Below are positions 20,847 to 33,507 of a DNA stretch of 64,000 nucleotides, one piece after another. The position numbers and the translations under genes are program-made. The DNA is from Reticulascus tulasneorum (taxonomy: Eukaryota > Ascomycota > Sordariomycetes > Glomerellales > Reticulascaceae): positions 248,001-312,000 of the forward strand of contig LSAX01000005.1 of assembly GCA_001557505.1 (NCBI GenBank), given 5' to 3'. The notes under the pieces were generated by a model. The model did not search any database, was not told the origin of the DNA, and saw only the letters and a list, made by a program, of their open reading frames with translations. The first letter of the stretch is position 1, and every line of letters starts with the position of its first letter.

Positions 20847-23800
20847 ATGGCTGGCGCTATCCAGCTTGGAGATATCATCAACTTTGGCCGGCTTGCTTGG
20901 GAGGTGTATCAGTTTGGCTGGCAGGAAGAATTCAACGCAAGTATGTAAATCTGGCTGGCTTCTCCTTTGTCGTTCTTTGGGAATTCCCGATACGCCTTGT
21001 TCCTGGCAGATCTACATACGGCCCGACTTGCGGGATCGCCAGTCCATTTGTTGTATGCCCCGTCCTGGTAATTGACCGAATGGTGCGCCCTATGCTTGTC
21101 AAGTTGGCATGTCGTCAGCTCGGACCATCATCCGGCCTCAGAAGCATATTACAACCTGCCTGATGAGCTTCGCCTGCTAACACCAAGCAGCAAAACAATA
21201 CTCTGAGTTCGGCCGAGATGTGAGAGGTCTCGCCGAAAACCTCGACATCCTCACCCGTGTCGTCTCTCAGGCGAACCAGTCGCTCCGCGACCAAGGCGCC
21301 TACACCACCGTCCTGCGATGGGATCCATCCTCGCTAAGGCAGATTATCGGCGACTATGAGGATACCTTGCGCGAATGCTTCTCCTTGATCGAGAGCAACA
21401 AGCGATACCGCCTAAGTAGCGGCCCACTCCGAAATGTCGAGTGGAATGTCCTCGTGCAGCCAAGTGCTGAGAGGCTTCGCGCCAGGTTGGCGTTGCACAA
21501 TTCAAAGATCTTGCACGTCCTGAAGCCCTTTGAGATGTGAGTTTACCCGAGATTTGGACTCGTCATGAGCTAACCTGTCTTCCAGCGACCTCTTGTGCCG
21601 GGTTCGCCAGGATATATATCGCGTTCACCAAGACTTGGCCCATCGCATCAATGCGGTCCATCTTGACCTGCGCCGGCTCATCGGCGTGCTAGTACCGGAT
21701 CTTGAGCAAGCCCTACTACAGCAGGAACACAGGCAGATCCATCTGCTCGAGATCCCCAGTCATATCGCCGAGGGTTTCCGCCGAACTGCAGTGAGCGATC
21801 GTCCCGAGTTTGGCGACGACAATGCCTTGGACTTGCAAGACATGACGGATGCTTTCATCCTGCATTTCAACCAATCGACCATAGACTTCACCGCTGGCAT
21901 GCTGGTCGAGAACAAGATACCGCCCACTGACCAGTACCTCAGCCTCCTGAAATGCGTCTGGCTCATGGTCCGGATACGGGACTGCCAACAGCTGCAAGAG
22001 CATACTCCCGAGTCGCATTGGCCATCATATGTCCGCCAGTTGGAAGATGTAAGTGCCCTGCTCGGCTCTTCCTCATATTGTTATTGACTGTTTCAATCAG
22101 GATTTATCTGCACAATGCGATCGTTTCAACCAGGAGCTTGTCGCGCCTATCATCATGAGTCTGTCACCGGACATGCTCACCATTTGGCCAGAAAGGGAGC
22201 TGGCGCAGTTGGTCGATGTCGTCACAAAGGATGAGTTGATGGAAGAGGTGCTCGAAGTGTATGCTTGTCCTGTTCATCCCTACAATCAAGCTGCGCAAGC
22301 TAACACGCTACAGTCCACTGAACGGCTCTGCGTCTAATGTCCAGCGGAAGCTCCAACTGTTCCGCCGCATGGGAGCAGATGGTAAACGATTCAGAATCAA
22401 CATCTCTGGGGCAGAACAGTCCGCGACTGGAAAGACGCGTCGGCAAGGTAAGCAGCTATTCCGACAGCTTCATGCAACGGGAGAGCACCGCAAGGATCCG
22501 TGCTAATGCTTTGCCAGCCGAAACCATCGATTTTGATCTGAGTTCAGTAATCCTCAATCCATTGTATGCGGTCCCGACTTCCATGGCCGCGTCGCTTGAT
22601 GTGATTCTCCGCAAGGACGAGCGCATTGCCAAAATGGCATTCACTCAACTCAAAGATGTCTTGAAATTCCAACAAGCCGTCACCGGGTTCAAGGCGTGGG
22701 ATTCCTACATTCAGTATGTATCAGAACACACCCTGAGGCGCACCTATACTAACAAATTTTAGATACGGGGTCATGGCCAGCTTCGTCGTTTCGGGGCGAA
22801 AAGAACCATTGGTAGAAAGGGCCTGTCTTCAGCTTTGGATCCCGAAGCCGTTGGACGGCAAACTGGTGACCAATACCGATATCGCGACTGAGCCGACTCC
22901 CGTCACTACGCCAATGCCTTCGGTCCGATCGCCGTCGTTGGTTTCGTCTGTATTCAATCCTTTGCCTGTTCCTACTTCACCGCGCGACAGCTTCTTCACA
23001 TCTCCGGAGCCTTTCAGCCGGAGCCCTCCTGACCGCAGTCCCATCCGCTCTAACGGCAACAACTTGCCGCCTTCTGCCCGGAGTTCGACTTTCATGTCAC
23101 AGCAGCCGCAATCCCAACGCCAATCCATATCCATACCTCAGGGCCAGCCAATGGCTATACCACGGCGACCAGTTGGTGGGCAGCTGTCCAGTGGCTCGCC
23201 ACCCAACCGGCAACAAAGTCTGTCATTCTCGCCGTCCAGTCCGCGATCTTCGAACCTGTTCCCGACATATCAGGCACCCCCCGGCCAATCCACATCACCC
23301 AGTCGCTCCGCGGCCCGAAACTCTACGATATCGACCGTCACCAGCCGGGTAGACCGAACGTTTAGCATATCAAGTAGTGTATCGACGGCAGCATTCTCCA
23401 ACACGAGCTCCAGCGGCAGCGATGCGCACACGGTGACTGTATCCATTGGCGCGCAAACCACAGGCTACTTGCACCGGCGGCCGGCCAAGCCGATGCTTGT
23501 CCTGTTTACTCAGAACCCCACCGACGGCAGACTCTCGTTAGTCACGTTACAGATTGATGAGGAGACTGCGGTCAACCCCGAGCGGTGCAATTGCCGAAGG
23601 TCGGGACGTGATGGATCCTCCTGCACGATCGCAGCTATCGAACGGAAGAAGGGAAAATCTAATATTGAGGCGCGGAGGTTCGAAACTCGGGACGGAGACG
23701 TGGACTGGAACCTGTCAAGGCTAGCCATGGGCCGGCGAGAAGAGAAGGGCTACGCAGACGCCTTGTGGAAGGATGTCGAACGAGTCAGCATCATGTTCCC

Positions 23801-24017
23801 AGAGTCGAGCGCCAGAGCCAAGTTCGGAGGCACTCCAAACATCTGCCAGTGCAAGGCCAAAAGCGAAGGGGATCTAAGCCGATGTCTAAAGTCGGGCCAC
23901 CGAGGATTATTTGGCGAAGTCCAGGAATTCTACCGGAAGCAGGGGAACGAGTACCACCGTTCTAGATATGGGACGCAGCAGCAGATCGTCAATGGCATGA
24001 GGGACGATAATCGGTGA
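20847..24017 (+). CDS. Conserved fungal protein of unknown function, 881 aa
   Basis: Seven exons: 20847-20940, 21191-21536, 21586-22048, 22101-22258, 22314-22447, 22518-22713 and 22763-24017. The start MAGAIQLGDIINFGRLAWEV and the sequence across the first splice (NATKQYSEFGRDVRGLAENL) resemble the N-terminus of a class of uncharacterised Pezizomycotina proteins; I cannot name a function. Residues 1-400 look helical, with a heptad-like charged region around the middle exons. Residues about 480-680 are Ser/Pro-rich and probably disordered. The C-terminal 190 residues form a compact domain with a CNCRRSGRDGSSC cluster and a later CQC...C...H group, so metal binding is possible. Intron 1 (250 bases) is long for this region; the others are 49-70 bases. 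No signal peptide or membrane segment. Confidence 0.75.
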
Positions 24018-24954
24018 GAGGCATGGAGTAATATAGGAGAGGGTCGGCGATCGGAAGAGATACCCATATGTACATGTTCTTGATTATGTAGATTATGAAA
24101 ATGCAGCATTTACCTGTACGTGAGGACGAGCCAGCTGGCGAATATCTAAATGTCAAACATCCCATCACCGTAGCTGCAACCTCGAACCCACGCACTCGCA
24201 CCCTTCAGCAGTTACAGACACAAAAATCCAAAGCCATGACCCCTTTCCCCGGCATTCCAAGCCGAGAGTGGCTACTAGATTGGACATGTGGTAATCACGC
24301 CCTCGTCGTGGACGTCTGTGTGTACTACAGAGACACAGTCACGAAGTAAGCGCCGGCAGAAGACGACTCCATGTTCCTTGGTTGTCAATGAGCTGGACGA
24401 ACTAGACAGCCAAACCGGGTACGGTAGGGAAGGCAGACTATGGTACGAATGCGGATGGAATAAGGTATTAGACTTCGGTAGTGTTCCCGCTGGTTCCTTA
24501 GCTTCTGCGACGCAGGACTAGGCGCAGTGAAGCCTGATTGATTCGAGTATCGGGCTGTTGTCGACCCACGACTCCGTCCAGTTTGCTACGTACCAATTAC
24601 AAGAAAGACACTTTAAAGATTACGTTTTGGGTTTCTGACTCGGTTCATATCCGCGATCATCAAGGAACAGCAGCGCAAAAAGCTAGTAGCGTTGAGGTGT
24701 GGGCATTAACAACCCTTGAATCGTATTGTAGCACTAGCTCCCAAGAAACTACCAACCGCTATGCCTGAAAAGCCCCCCTTCTGTCCATTCCAAAGAACCC
24801 CGTTTTCAGTGAAGACATCATCGCCATACCGTTTACTCCGTAAGCCCTGGTATCAACCCAGTGTACCGCAGCAAGAAAAGACAAACGGCTCCGTGACCGG
24901 AAACGGAAGCAAAAGTTTCGAAGCAAAACCGCCTAACCAATATTCGGTCCATAC
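24018..24954. other. Convergent spacer
   Basis: These 937 bases lie between two converging genes. Small open frames occur but none continues across plausible splice sites. Both 3' untranslated regions should fall here. Nothing else recognised. Confidence 0.6.
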
Positions 24955-26960
24955 TCATACAAAATCGCGCGTCCGCCTCGCCATGACGCGGATGTTATCA
25001 ACGAACCCTTCGACCAGCTCCTGGTACTGGTGAGGTTCGCCCGCTAGCGCCCGCCGGCCCTGGTCGATCAATATGTCGGATGATAGCTCAATTTCAAGTT
25101 CGTGCTCCTTGTCTAGTCGCTGCGAGTTCTGATAACGGTCAGCGGGAAACCCCGAAAATGCATTAGGGTAAGGGGGGCTTACGCCAGGGCCGGGGACCAT
25201 CTGGCTCACTTGGGTGAGGTCAATTTGGTAATGGCTGTGATTGTAACTCAGACGGTCCTTGTTGCGATCAGGAAACTTGTCGGCATGTCCGATAGCCAGT
25301 CGTTCGATCTCTTCAACCGGCCCATCCCACGCCATTTCGAGGTTGACGCTGATACGACAGTCTAGGGGACAGTTGGGCATGTGCAGATTGATATCCGCGA
25401 CTCTGGCCTTGACAATCGTCTGCAGCACTTGCCGGGTCTTTTGGTCGTACGTGACTCGGACTTTGATGGTGTGTTTGGGTGGAAAGAGAGCGCGCACACT
25501 CCCGGGGAGGCGAGCGTGCATGGAGATGGGCAGCTCGAAGAACTTGTCGACCTCGCGCCGGTGCCTATAGTGGACCTGTACCCGAGTTTTCGCCGCATTG
25601 GGGTTCCGCGGGTCAGTTTGGACGACCATTTGATTGAGGAAATCGTTCATTCCTTTGTGTTGCGCCTGTTGCAAAGTTAGCAATGATTATATAGCATGTG
25701 GAGGAATAGAGATGCGTGTGACGTACTTCCGTCATGCTACTCCGGAATGCTACTCGAGCAGCATCGTGGAGCAGGCATTCTGTGGTGACAAACTTTTCCA
25801 CACGATCGTTCGTGTCCCGGTCGATGAGCGTCCCCAACTTCGCCTCGATCTCAAACTGAATGCCTCTGCTTGTAATCTCGCCAGAATCTGGGTTATTGAC
25901 GACGTTCAGGAAGAGGAAATCGGCGACGTTCTTGGAGATCTCCTCGTACGGCTTTACACCCGTAATGCTTGGCTCCCAGGATCCGAGTGGGCCTTCGGCT
26001 TTGGGTTCCTGCACTGGTGGGACGGCAATGGATCGAGTGGTCTCGGGAGAAGCGTGGCGACTAACGGTCTCCTGCTTGCTGACACTTTCGTGCTTTCCGT
26101 TGATGCTTCCTGTCCCTCTTTTCGGTAGCTCAAAGTTGACAACCGTGAGTCGTCGGTTTTCCCGCGGGTTCCAGGTTTGGGCCCAAACAGGCAGCGCAGT
26201 GTACCTCACCCGTTTCTTTCGCTGCATCATGGGCGATATGGATGACCTGGTAGGTGCTCGTCGTGGTGGTACGTGTCCGCCGTTTAAATCTCCAGGAGGT
26301 GGTCGGGTTTCTCTCTTCTCCATTTCCCTGGGGCTTAGATCTCTGTCGTCCAGCTTTCTCTTGGCAGGGGTGACCGCTCGATCGGAGTTCAGCAAACTGC
26401 CGACGTTGGATTGTGGGGGCTTCGGTTCGTCCACGTGTACGTAGGGTTGTTGATGCCCGCCGGCACTACTGGGAAGGCTCGGTATACGGGTTTTAGGGCT
26501 AATACTAATGCTCCTGTCGCGCTCGCTGTGGGATTGAGATCTTCGGTGTATGTCGGTCATTTGTGTGTCGTAGGTGCTGTGAGAGCTAGGCATACGCGGG
26601 ATGGCAGGAGGCGGGGGTGGTGGAGGAGAAGTGTGCACTTGATGTACTAAATTCGCGGTCGACATTCTTTGTTGGTAGGGGCTCGGCGGTTGCGCATAGT
26701 TTGGAGCAATGGATGAATGACGGGGGCCGGCAGACAATGGCGGGCCAAGCGGTGTGGGCGGCTGTGATTGTTGTCTATTGTACTCACCGGGCGGTGGGTG
26801 CGTAGTCGCAACAGGGCTGCCATAAGCATAGGGCGGTCCATACTGGTGCTGGCTCTGAGCAGAGGTCGGAGTCGGGGTGGAATGGGTAGACTGTGATCGC
26901 TGGTGAGGATACGGATGGCCTGGACCTGACGTGCCGATGGGTGGTGTCTGTGGCATGGGA

Positions 26961-26993
<33 letters not shown>

Positions 26994-27610
26994 ATATATG
27001 GGCCGCCTGCGTGGGGATGTGTTGGGACACCGATCGGAGGACCGGGTTGCTGCGAATAGCTGTCTCGGGGAGGATAGGCGTTGGACGGGGGAAATTGATG
27101 TCGTTGTATGGGACTGGTAGCTTCGTGGGGGGGACCGGTGGGCGGGAAGGGATAGCCTCCGGATGCTGCGCTCACCGAGGACGTCGGGGTATGACGGTAC
27201 GGGGACGGTCCCGGCATGGACGCGCCCCCAGGAGATCGCACATCATTGTATGAAGCGGGCTGCAGCGGCGGAGGTGCAGGTCGCGCGCCGTAGGGTCCGG
27301 GAGTCTGGTATGGTGATGGCGGAGGGTAAGAGCCATGCGGCGGCGGCGGCGGCGCCTGGGGATGGACGGCATACTCCTGGGGCGCAGAAGAGACAGGTTT
27401 GCCTGGCGACGACTGCAGAGCAACACTATAGACGGACTCTCTGAAGGCGTAGGGGGTTGATGTCTGGGCTGGGGTGGTGGGCGTTTGCGACTGCTGATGA
27501 GGATGGTATGTAGGCTGCTTTGGCGCAGGAGGAGGAGGAGCAACAGCAGCACCACCGTCTGGCGGCCGATCGCCATCCTCCGAAGTCGTCAACAGGCTCT
27601 TCAGATCCAT
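24955..27610 (-). CDS. CET1: mRNA-capping enzyme beta subunit (RNA 5'-triphosphatase)
   Basis: Three exons on the minus strand: 27610-25727, 25665-25183 and 25128-24955, giving 846 residues. The C-terminal third is the fungal metal-dependent RNA triphosphatase fold: QFEIEAKLG (the first Glu-x-Glu metal site, about residue 586), then VHYRHRREVDKFFELP, LFPPKHTIKVRVTYD, PNCPLDCRISVNLEM, and the last Glu-x-Glu within HELEIELS. The enzyme removes the gamma-phosphate from nascent RNA 5' ends in the nucleus, the first step of capping, in complex with the guanylyltransferase. The first 470 residues are Pro/Gln/Ser/His-rich, including ten glutamines in a row, and are probably disordered; yeast Cet1 is about 550 residues, so the extension is large. 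The 25129-25182 intron is 54 bases and open, so it can be missed. Confidence 0.92.
26963..26992 (-). repeat. CAG/CAA repeat encoding polyglutamine
   Basis: Nine CTG triplets followed by one TTG on the plus strand encode ten consecutive glutamines in the disordered N-terminal part of the RNA triphosphatase. The uninterrupted CTG run makes it a likely length-variable microsatellite. Confidence 0.9.
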
Positions 27611-29321
27611 CTTGACCTAGCAACATCCAGCCTCGCCCCGTGAAAGGCGCCGCTGCTGCTCCCTCCGACCGCAGCTGTGTGATTCTTGTTCCTGGGCCCG
27701 CTGCGTATTGCCGTCAATCCCATCGGCTCATTTGACGCGACAAAGGCTGGAAGGAGTTGATCGTCTGGGGAAGGGCAGGTATAGCTCTGCTTTCGCTCGG
27801 GTATGGCAATGGTTCGTCTGGATAGAGTCGCTTTGTTCGTTTGTTTGTTGAATGCGCAAAACGGGGGTATCGTCACGTCGTCATGATGGGGTCCGGGGCT
27901 CGGCAGAAAGGGATGGGACGGCAAGGCAGGGCCACGAGCAAAAAAAAAATAACCTTAGGTAGACAAGGTACCTATTTTGGATCAATTGGACGGAAGTCCT
28001 GAAAAGGCTGGGGGGAGAGATATGGGGGAGTGAGGAGGGGGGGGGTTCGAGCGGCAGTTTTGGAGAGGCCTAAAATTGCTGGTTTGGCTCTATCAGTCCA
28101 GGTGCCAGAAGTCTTGACTCTAGAAAGAATATATCTGGCGTCCTAGTAGTCTAGACATGTCTGGGTTTTAAAAAAAGAACAAAGAGAAAGGAACGAAAGA
28201 AAGAAAAGAAGCAATCAAGTGGCTGATCTATCAGGGATGGATACCTTAGTTAAGGTACTAGGCAGCCCCCCCCCCCCAGCATCCAACTTTTTTTTATGTT
28301 ATTTTTTTATAGGAGGCTAACATGAGTTACTCGTTGTGTGGGTTTGTGGCCCCAACGAGGCTGGTGGTATATATTACGTTAGGTGGTTCCTCTGCTATTA
28401 TTCTGTACATTTAATCTGTACAGACTAGTCCGTACTTCGAGTTCAATTTCAATAACGAACCGAAGAGGCCAGGGCCGTGGTTGGCCAGGATGCAGAGAGG
28501 TACAGTACAGGTACTCGGGCAGCAGCAACAACATTCGCTATGGCTGGTAAGTCGGCTTATCTAAGTACCTCTAGGCGAACAAAGGCTAATTCGACAGTTC
28601 AAAGAAACAGCGCGTGCATCTGAAGCTATCGACAGATTTCGTCTTGCACAAGCAATACAAGCCCACTTTCCCGGTGCAATGGCTCCTTTGTCAACCACAA
28701 GTGTGACGGAGCACCAGTTCTCCATTCCAGGTTAGAACATCAAGAGGACAATGAGAATTTATTGAAAATGAGAAATTTGGCCCCGGACCGGGGGGATATC
28801 GCAGCCCATCTCACAATCTCTACAAGGTCTGGTACAGTTGCTGAACAGATTACTGTACCTTGGGCATGTAACGGTAGGTACATAGGTACCTAAAGTAAGG
28901 GCTAGTCCCAAAGCGAACAAGAACGGGCAATGTCGATATGAGGTCACGTGCGATTGAGTCTTATTTGGCCCAGGTACCCGTACGTACCCTGCTTAGGTAA
29001 GGCGCATGTCAAGGAGAGGAAAGCCAGCTTACTCATTCTTCTGAGCTGGCCTGTGCGCGTTGCTGCAAGGCAGAGATGTGCCTGACGTGGATCACCCATC
29101 TCGCTCGCGCTCGTTCGCCTTCCATTCAAGCAAACTAGACCATCTCTCCTCCGGATCCCTCGCATCAATCCGCATCAAAACATCAACCAACTTCCATCAC
29201 TCCGTCCTACTGTAGCTGAGCAGGACTTCTGTGCAGCGCATTCTCCCTTCTCCCATCAAATCAATCCGGGTCTCCGTGCCGCATTCCCTCTCCGAAGCTC
29301 TACTCCTGCCAGCTCCGAAAA
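27611..29321. other. Divergent CET1-RPN2 promoter region rich in GGTACCT motifs
   Basis: This 1.7-kb spacer is shared by two divergent housekeeping genes. It holds several homopolymer runs (A near 27941-27949, G near 28037-28045, C near 28267-28276, T near 28289-28307). It also holds repeated degenerate TAGGTACCTA-like motifs (about 27951-27975, 28245-28265, 28500-28575, 28855-28895, 28970-29000). A short open frame of about 50 codons after a good acceptor at 28598 has no start codon in frame and is not called. The stretch 29150-29321 is pyrimidine-rich and probably the RPN2 leader. Confidence 0.55.
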
Positions 29322-32300
29322 ATGCCTGGCCTCGTATCTGCCACGGGAGTGCTGGGCTTCCTGGCCGACGAGGAGCCGGATCTCCAGGTCTTTGCTCTGA
29401 AAACCTTGAATGACGATATCGACACAGTATGGACCGAGGTGGCAGGTGCTTTGAGTCAAATGTTTGTCATCTGCTTTCCCTCCGCGCTGTGTTGTCTGTT
29501 TCCCGATGCTAACCAACCCCAAGTGAGGCTCTGTATGAAGATGACAGCTTTCCCGAGCGGCAGCTAGCCGCGCTCGTCCTCGCCAAAGTCTACTACCACC
29601 TTCAAGAGTACAATGAGAGTACGACCTTCGCCCTGGCGGCCGGTGATCTGTTCAAGCTCGACTCCCCTGGCGAGTTCGAGGAGACCATCATCTCCAAGTG
29701 CATCGACCAGTATATCGCCGGATCTTCCGCGCAGCATATTGCACCCAAGCCCTCCAAGAACGACATCTCCCTCCCCGCGCTCGCGACCACATTCGCCAGC
29801 GGCTCCGTCGACGGCTCCTCTCTCATTTCCCCGACGACCCCCTTCTCTCAGACGACACTCCCTTCCAAGTCTCTGCTCTCCCGAGCCTCGGCAGATAACA
29901 CCATTCTGGATCCAACGTTTCAGCCCGTGACGAAGGAGGGCCGCTCAGGCTCCATCGCCCCAATCACAGACCAAGCGACGCAAAGCGCCCTCCAGCGAAT
30001 CATCGAGCGGCTATTCGAAACTTGCCTGAAGGAGGGCCGCTACCGACAGGTGGTGGGTATCGCGGTGGAAGCCAAGAATCTGGAAGTCCTTCGCCGTGTC
30101 ATCAAGCGTGCCAGCGAAGACGAGAAGCGATCCAAGGGCAAAACCTCCGAGGTGCAAAGTCCAGCGGAAGAGCTCATGGAGTATGCTCTGGGTATTTGCA
30201 TGGATATCGTGCAGGAGCGAAGCTTCCGAACGGAGATACTCAGACTCATTCTGGATCTCCTCAACGATATACCAAACCCCGACTACTTTGCCATTGCCAA
30301 ATGCGTTGTCTACCTCAACTCGGACGAGGAAGCCTCAAGGATGCTCCGGCAGCTCGTTGCAAACGAGGATCAGACGTCGGTTGCCAACGCATACCAAATC
30401 GCTTTCGATCTCTACGATAACGGGACGCAGGAGTTTCTGGGCAAGATCATCAAGTCGCTGCCGTCTGGAGAACCTCCTGTGAAGGCAGAGCCCGCCAAGG
30501 AAGGCGAGGCGGCGGAGACCGAGGAGCCATTATTAGCAGACCAAGAAACGTCAGAAGAGGAGGTCCCGGAAGAGCTGCGCAAGGTCTATTTCAATATCCG
30601 TTCCATCCTGAACGGTAGCAAGACCATCCAGCTCAACGTGGAATTTCTTTACCGCAACAACCGCACCGACGTCAGCATCCTAAACAAGGTTCGCGACAGC
30701 TTGGAAGGGCGAAACTCCATCTTCCACACTGCAGTCACCTTCTGCAACGCCTTCATGAACCAAGGCACGACCAACGACAAGTTCTTCAGGGATAATCTTG
30801 AATGGCTTGGGAAGGCTGTGAACTGGTCCAAGTTCACCGCGACTGCTGCGCTTGGTGTCATCCATCGAGGAAACCTGAGCCAGTCCAGGAAGCTGCTTGA
30901 GCCATATCTCCCGAGGCAGAGCGGTCTTAGCAGCGGCTCTATCTTCAGCCAAGGTGGAGCCCTATACGCGTACGGTCTGATCCACGCCAACCACGGTGCC
31001 GATGCGCTGGACTATTTGAAACGGCAGTTCATTTCTGCCGAAGAGGAGGTCATCCAGCATGGCGGTGCTCTTGGTCTAGGCATTGCCGGCATGGCAACTG
31101 GATCTGAAGAAATCTTCGAAAACCTGAGGACCGTACTCTTCACTGACTCCGCCCTCAACGGCGAAGCTGTCGGCCTGTCCATGGGACTGATTATGCTCGG
31201 CACCGGCAACGTCAAGGCATTGGATGACATGATTACCTATGCTCACGAGACCACCCACGAGAAGATTGTTCGTGGGCTGGCAATCGGTATGGCGCTAATC
31301 ATGTACGGCCGCCAGGAAGCCGCGGACGTGATGATCGAGGGCCTCCTCAATGATCCAGACCCGACCCTGAGATACGGTGGTATCATGACTGTTGCTCTCG
31401 CGTACTGCGGTACTGGCAGCAACAAGGCCATCCGAAAACTGCTCCACACTGCCGTCAGCGACGTCAACGACGATGTCCGCCGGATCGCTGTCATGAGTTT
31501 GGGCTTCATCTTGTTCCGAAAGCCTAGCAGCGTGCCGAGAATGGTCGAGCTCCTTTCCGAATCATACAACCCGCATGTCCGCTACGGATCCGCCATGGCC
31601 CTGGGTATCTCTTGCGCAGGCACAGGGTTGGACGAGGCGATTGATCTGCTGGAGCCAATGATGAAGGACCCTACCGACTTTGTCCGACAAGGAGCCCTGA
31701 TTGCCCTGTCCATGATCATGATCCAACAGAATGAGGTGATGAACCCCAAGGTTGCCGCCATTCGAAAGACCCTCAAGAAGGTCGTGGGTGATCGTCATGA
31801 GGATGCTATGACAAAGTTCGGCGCAGCCCTCGCATTGGGAATCATCGACGCCGGTGGCCGAAACTGCACAATTGGGCTGCAGACGCAGACTGGTAACCTG
31901 AACATGGCAGGAATCGTCGGCATGGCAGTATTCACCCAATACTGGTACTGGTTCCCCTTCACCCACTTTTTGTCACTTGCCTTCTCGCCAACGTCCGTCA
32001 TCGGCCTTGACCACGAGCTCGAAATCCCCAGTTTCAAGTTCCACTGCGCGACTCGCCCCAGTTTGTTCGACTATCCTCCCGAGCAGGAGGTCAAAGCCGA
32101 GGAGGGCCCGGCCCTGGTTGCCACTGCTGTTCTATCTACGACGGCCCAGGCAAAACGAAGAGCGCAGAAGAAGGAGCGTGCTCAGCGCCGGGAGAGTATG
32201 GACATAGATCCATCCCCGACAACCGCCAAGCCTATCATCTCAACCACCGAGAAAATGGATGTCGATGAGGACAAGAAGGCCAAATCCGGTGACGAAAGCA

Positions 32301-32922
32301 AGGAGAAGAGCGAGGTCGACAGTGGAGACAAAGAGACTCCTTCCCCTGCGGATAGCAAGAAGAAGGCAGAGAAGGAGAAGGTTGGCTACGAGATAGAGAA
32401 CATGTCTCGGGTACTACCAGGTCAACTGAAGTTTATCAGCTTCCCTGCCGGCCGCTACAAGCCGGTCAAGAAGGTATGTCTCCTGCCCCATTCACATGAA
32501 AACGCGAGCTAACAACGTCCCAGCCAACTGGAGGTCCTCTGCTTCTGCATGATACCCAGCCTGAAGAGGAGAAATCGCTCATGGAAGAGAAGCTCAAGAA
32601 GGTGACAACTGAGAAGGCGCCCGTCGCTGGGCAGACGAATGCCGGCGGCTCTGCTGGCTTGACGCCGCGCCAGCAGCAAAACATCATCTCTCAGGCGCTC
32701 AGAGCTGGCGCCGGAGGAGACCTCCGCTCACTAAACGAGCTCAGCGATCTGCTTAGCAGGACTCGTGGCGGAGAGCTCGGTGGAGGCAACACGGGATCAG
32801 GCAGCGGAGCAGCGGCCGCTGCTGGTGTTTTGACGGCCGTCGACGAGGATGGTGAGGGCGACGAGGAGGCGACAGTGCCGAGAGAGTTTGAGTATTTCAC
32901 CGACAACGAGGAAGAGGAGTAG
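29322..32922 (+). CDS. RPN2: 26S proteasome regulatory subunit RPN2
   Basis: Three exons: 29322-29461, 29524-32473 and 32524-32922, giving 1162 residues, larger than yeast Rpn2 (945). The start codon gives an N-terminus typical of the family, with TLNDDIDTVWTEVAGAL followed across the splice by IEALYEDDSFPERQLAA. The first intron uses an uncommon donor GTTTGT and a CAAG acceptor, but only that splice restores the conserved IEALY. The central part (about residues 430-800) is a toroid of proteasome/cyclosome repeats, with units such as VRYGSAMALGISCAGTG and LRYGGIMTVALAYCGTG. A Lys/Glu-rich insertion follows (about 920-1000), then the conserved GRYKPVKKPTGG block and an acidic C-terminal tail ending DNEEEE. 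RPN2 is a scaffold of the 19S base that docks RPN13 and RPN1. Divergent from CET1. Confidence 0.95.
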
Positions 32923-33507
32923 ATGCCGGCAATACCGGGTCTACGACATTGTAATTCTATCATCGGCAGAGAAGCTAGAGCATAGAAGGTAGAGGAAACT
33001 CGAGCTGGAAAGTGCATAGGCTTCTTTACAGGCTACGAGTCGGCTCGGCCGGGTTGTATCATATTGTCTTGTTACACTTTTCAAATCTTGAATTGGCCAT
33101 CGACACCTCTTTGCTACTACGTACTTTGCATTGTGATATCCTGACGGAGGAGTATGGTGGAAACGAGTGTTCCTCCTATGAGAACGATAATGCTTTTATT
33201 GTGTTGAACTTTGAACCATGCCTCGTTCTTCTAATCGGGGCAATGGCCTCTTGGGTAATAATTAAAATAGCAACGCGTAAATGTAAAACCAGGGCCATCT
33301 CGACTCCAGGTAGCCGAGCCCATACCGTACTGGCCAATCTTATAGATCTAGAAAAGGCGAATGGCCCCCTTCCCATGGTATCCGTGAGCATCTAAAATTC
33401 CGAGCCTGAGCCCCGAGCCGATGACATCCAAAGAAAAAATAAAAAAACCTTCGCCGCCCAAAGATACACGCCGTTCTAATGATTTGTAAAAAGAAAAATC
33501 TACCGTT
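32923..33507. other. Convergent 3' spacer RPN2 / sulfite oxidase
   Basis: These 585 bases are AT-richer than the flanking genes and have A-runs at 33435-33448. It should hold two 3' untranslated regions. No gene seen. Confidence 0.65.

Noticed and set aside
24165..24200. B-box-like GGTTCGAGGTTGC on the minus strand, suggesting a tRNA
   Set aside because: The flanking bases cannot form a T stem and no A box or acceptor stem is present. Other GTTCGA occurrences in spacers fail likewise.
28540..28736. ATG GCT G followed by GTAAGT and a later open frame of about 50 codons (RQFKETARASEAID...)
   Set aside because: Looks like a small spliced gene at first sight, but the phases do not match for any intron of usable length and there is no other start codon in frame.
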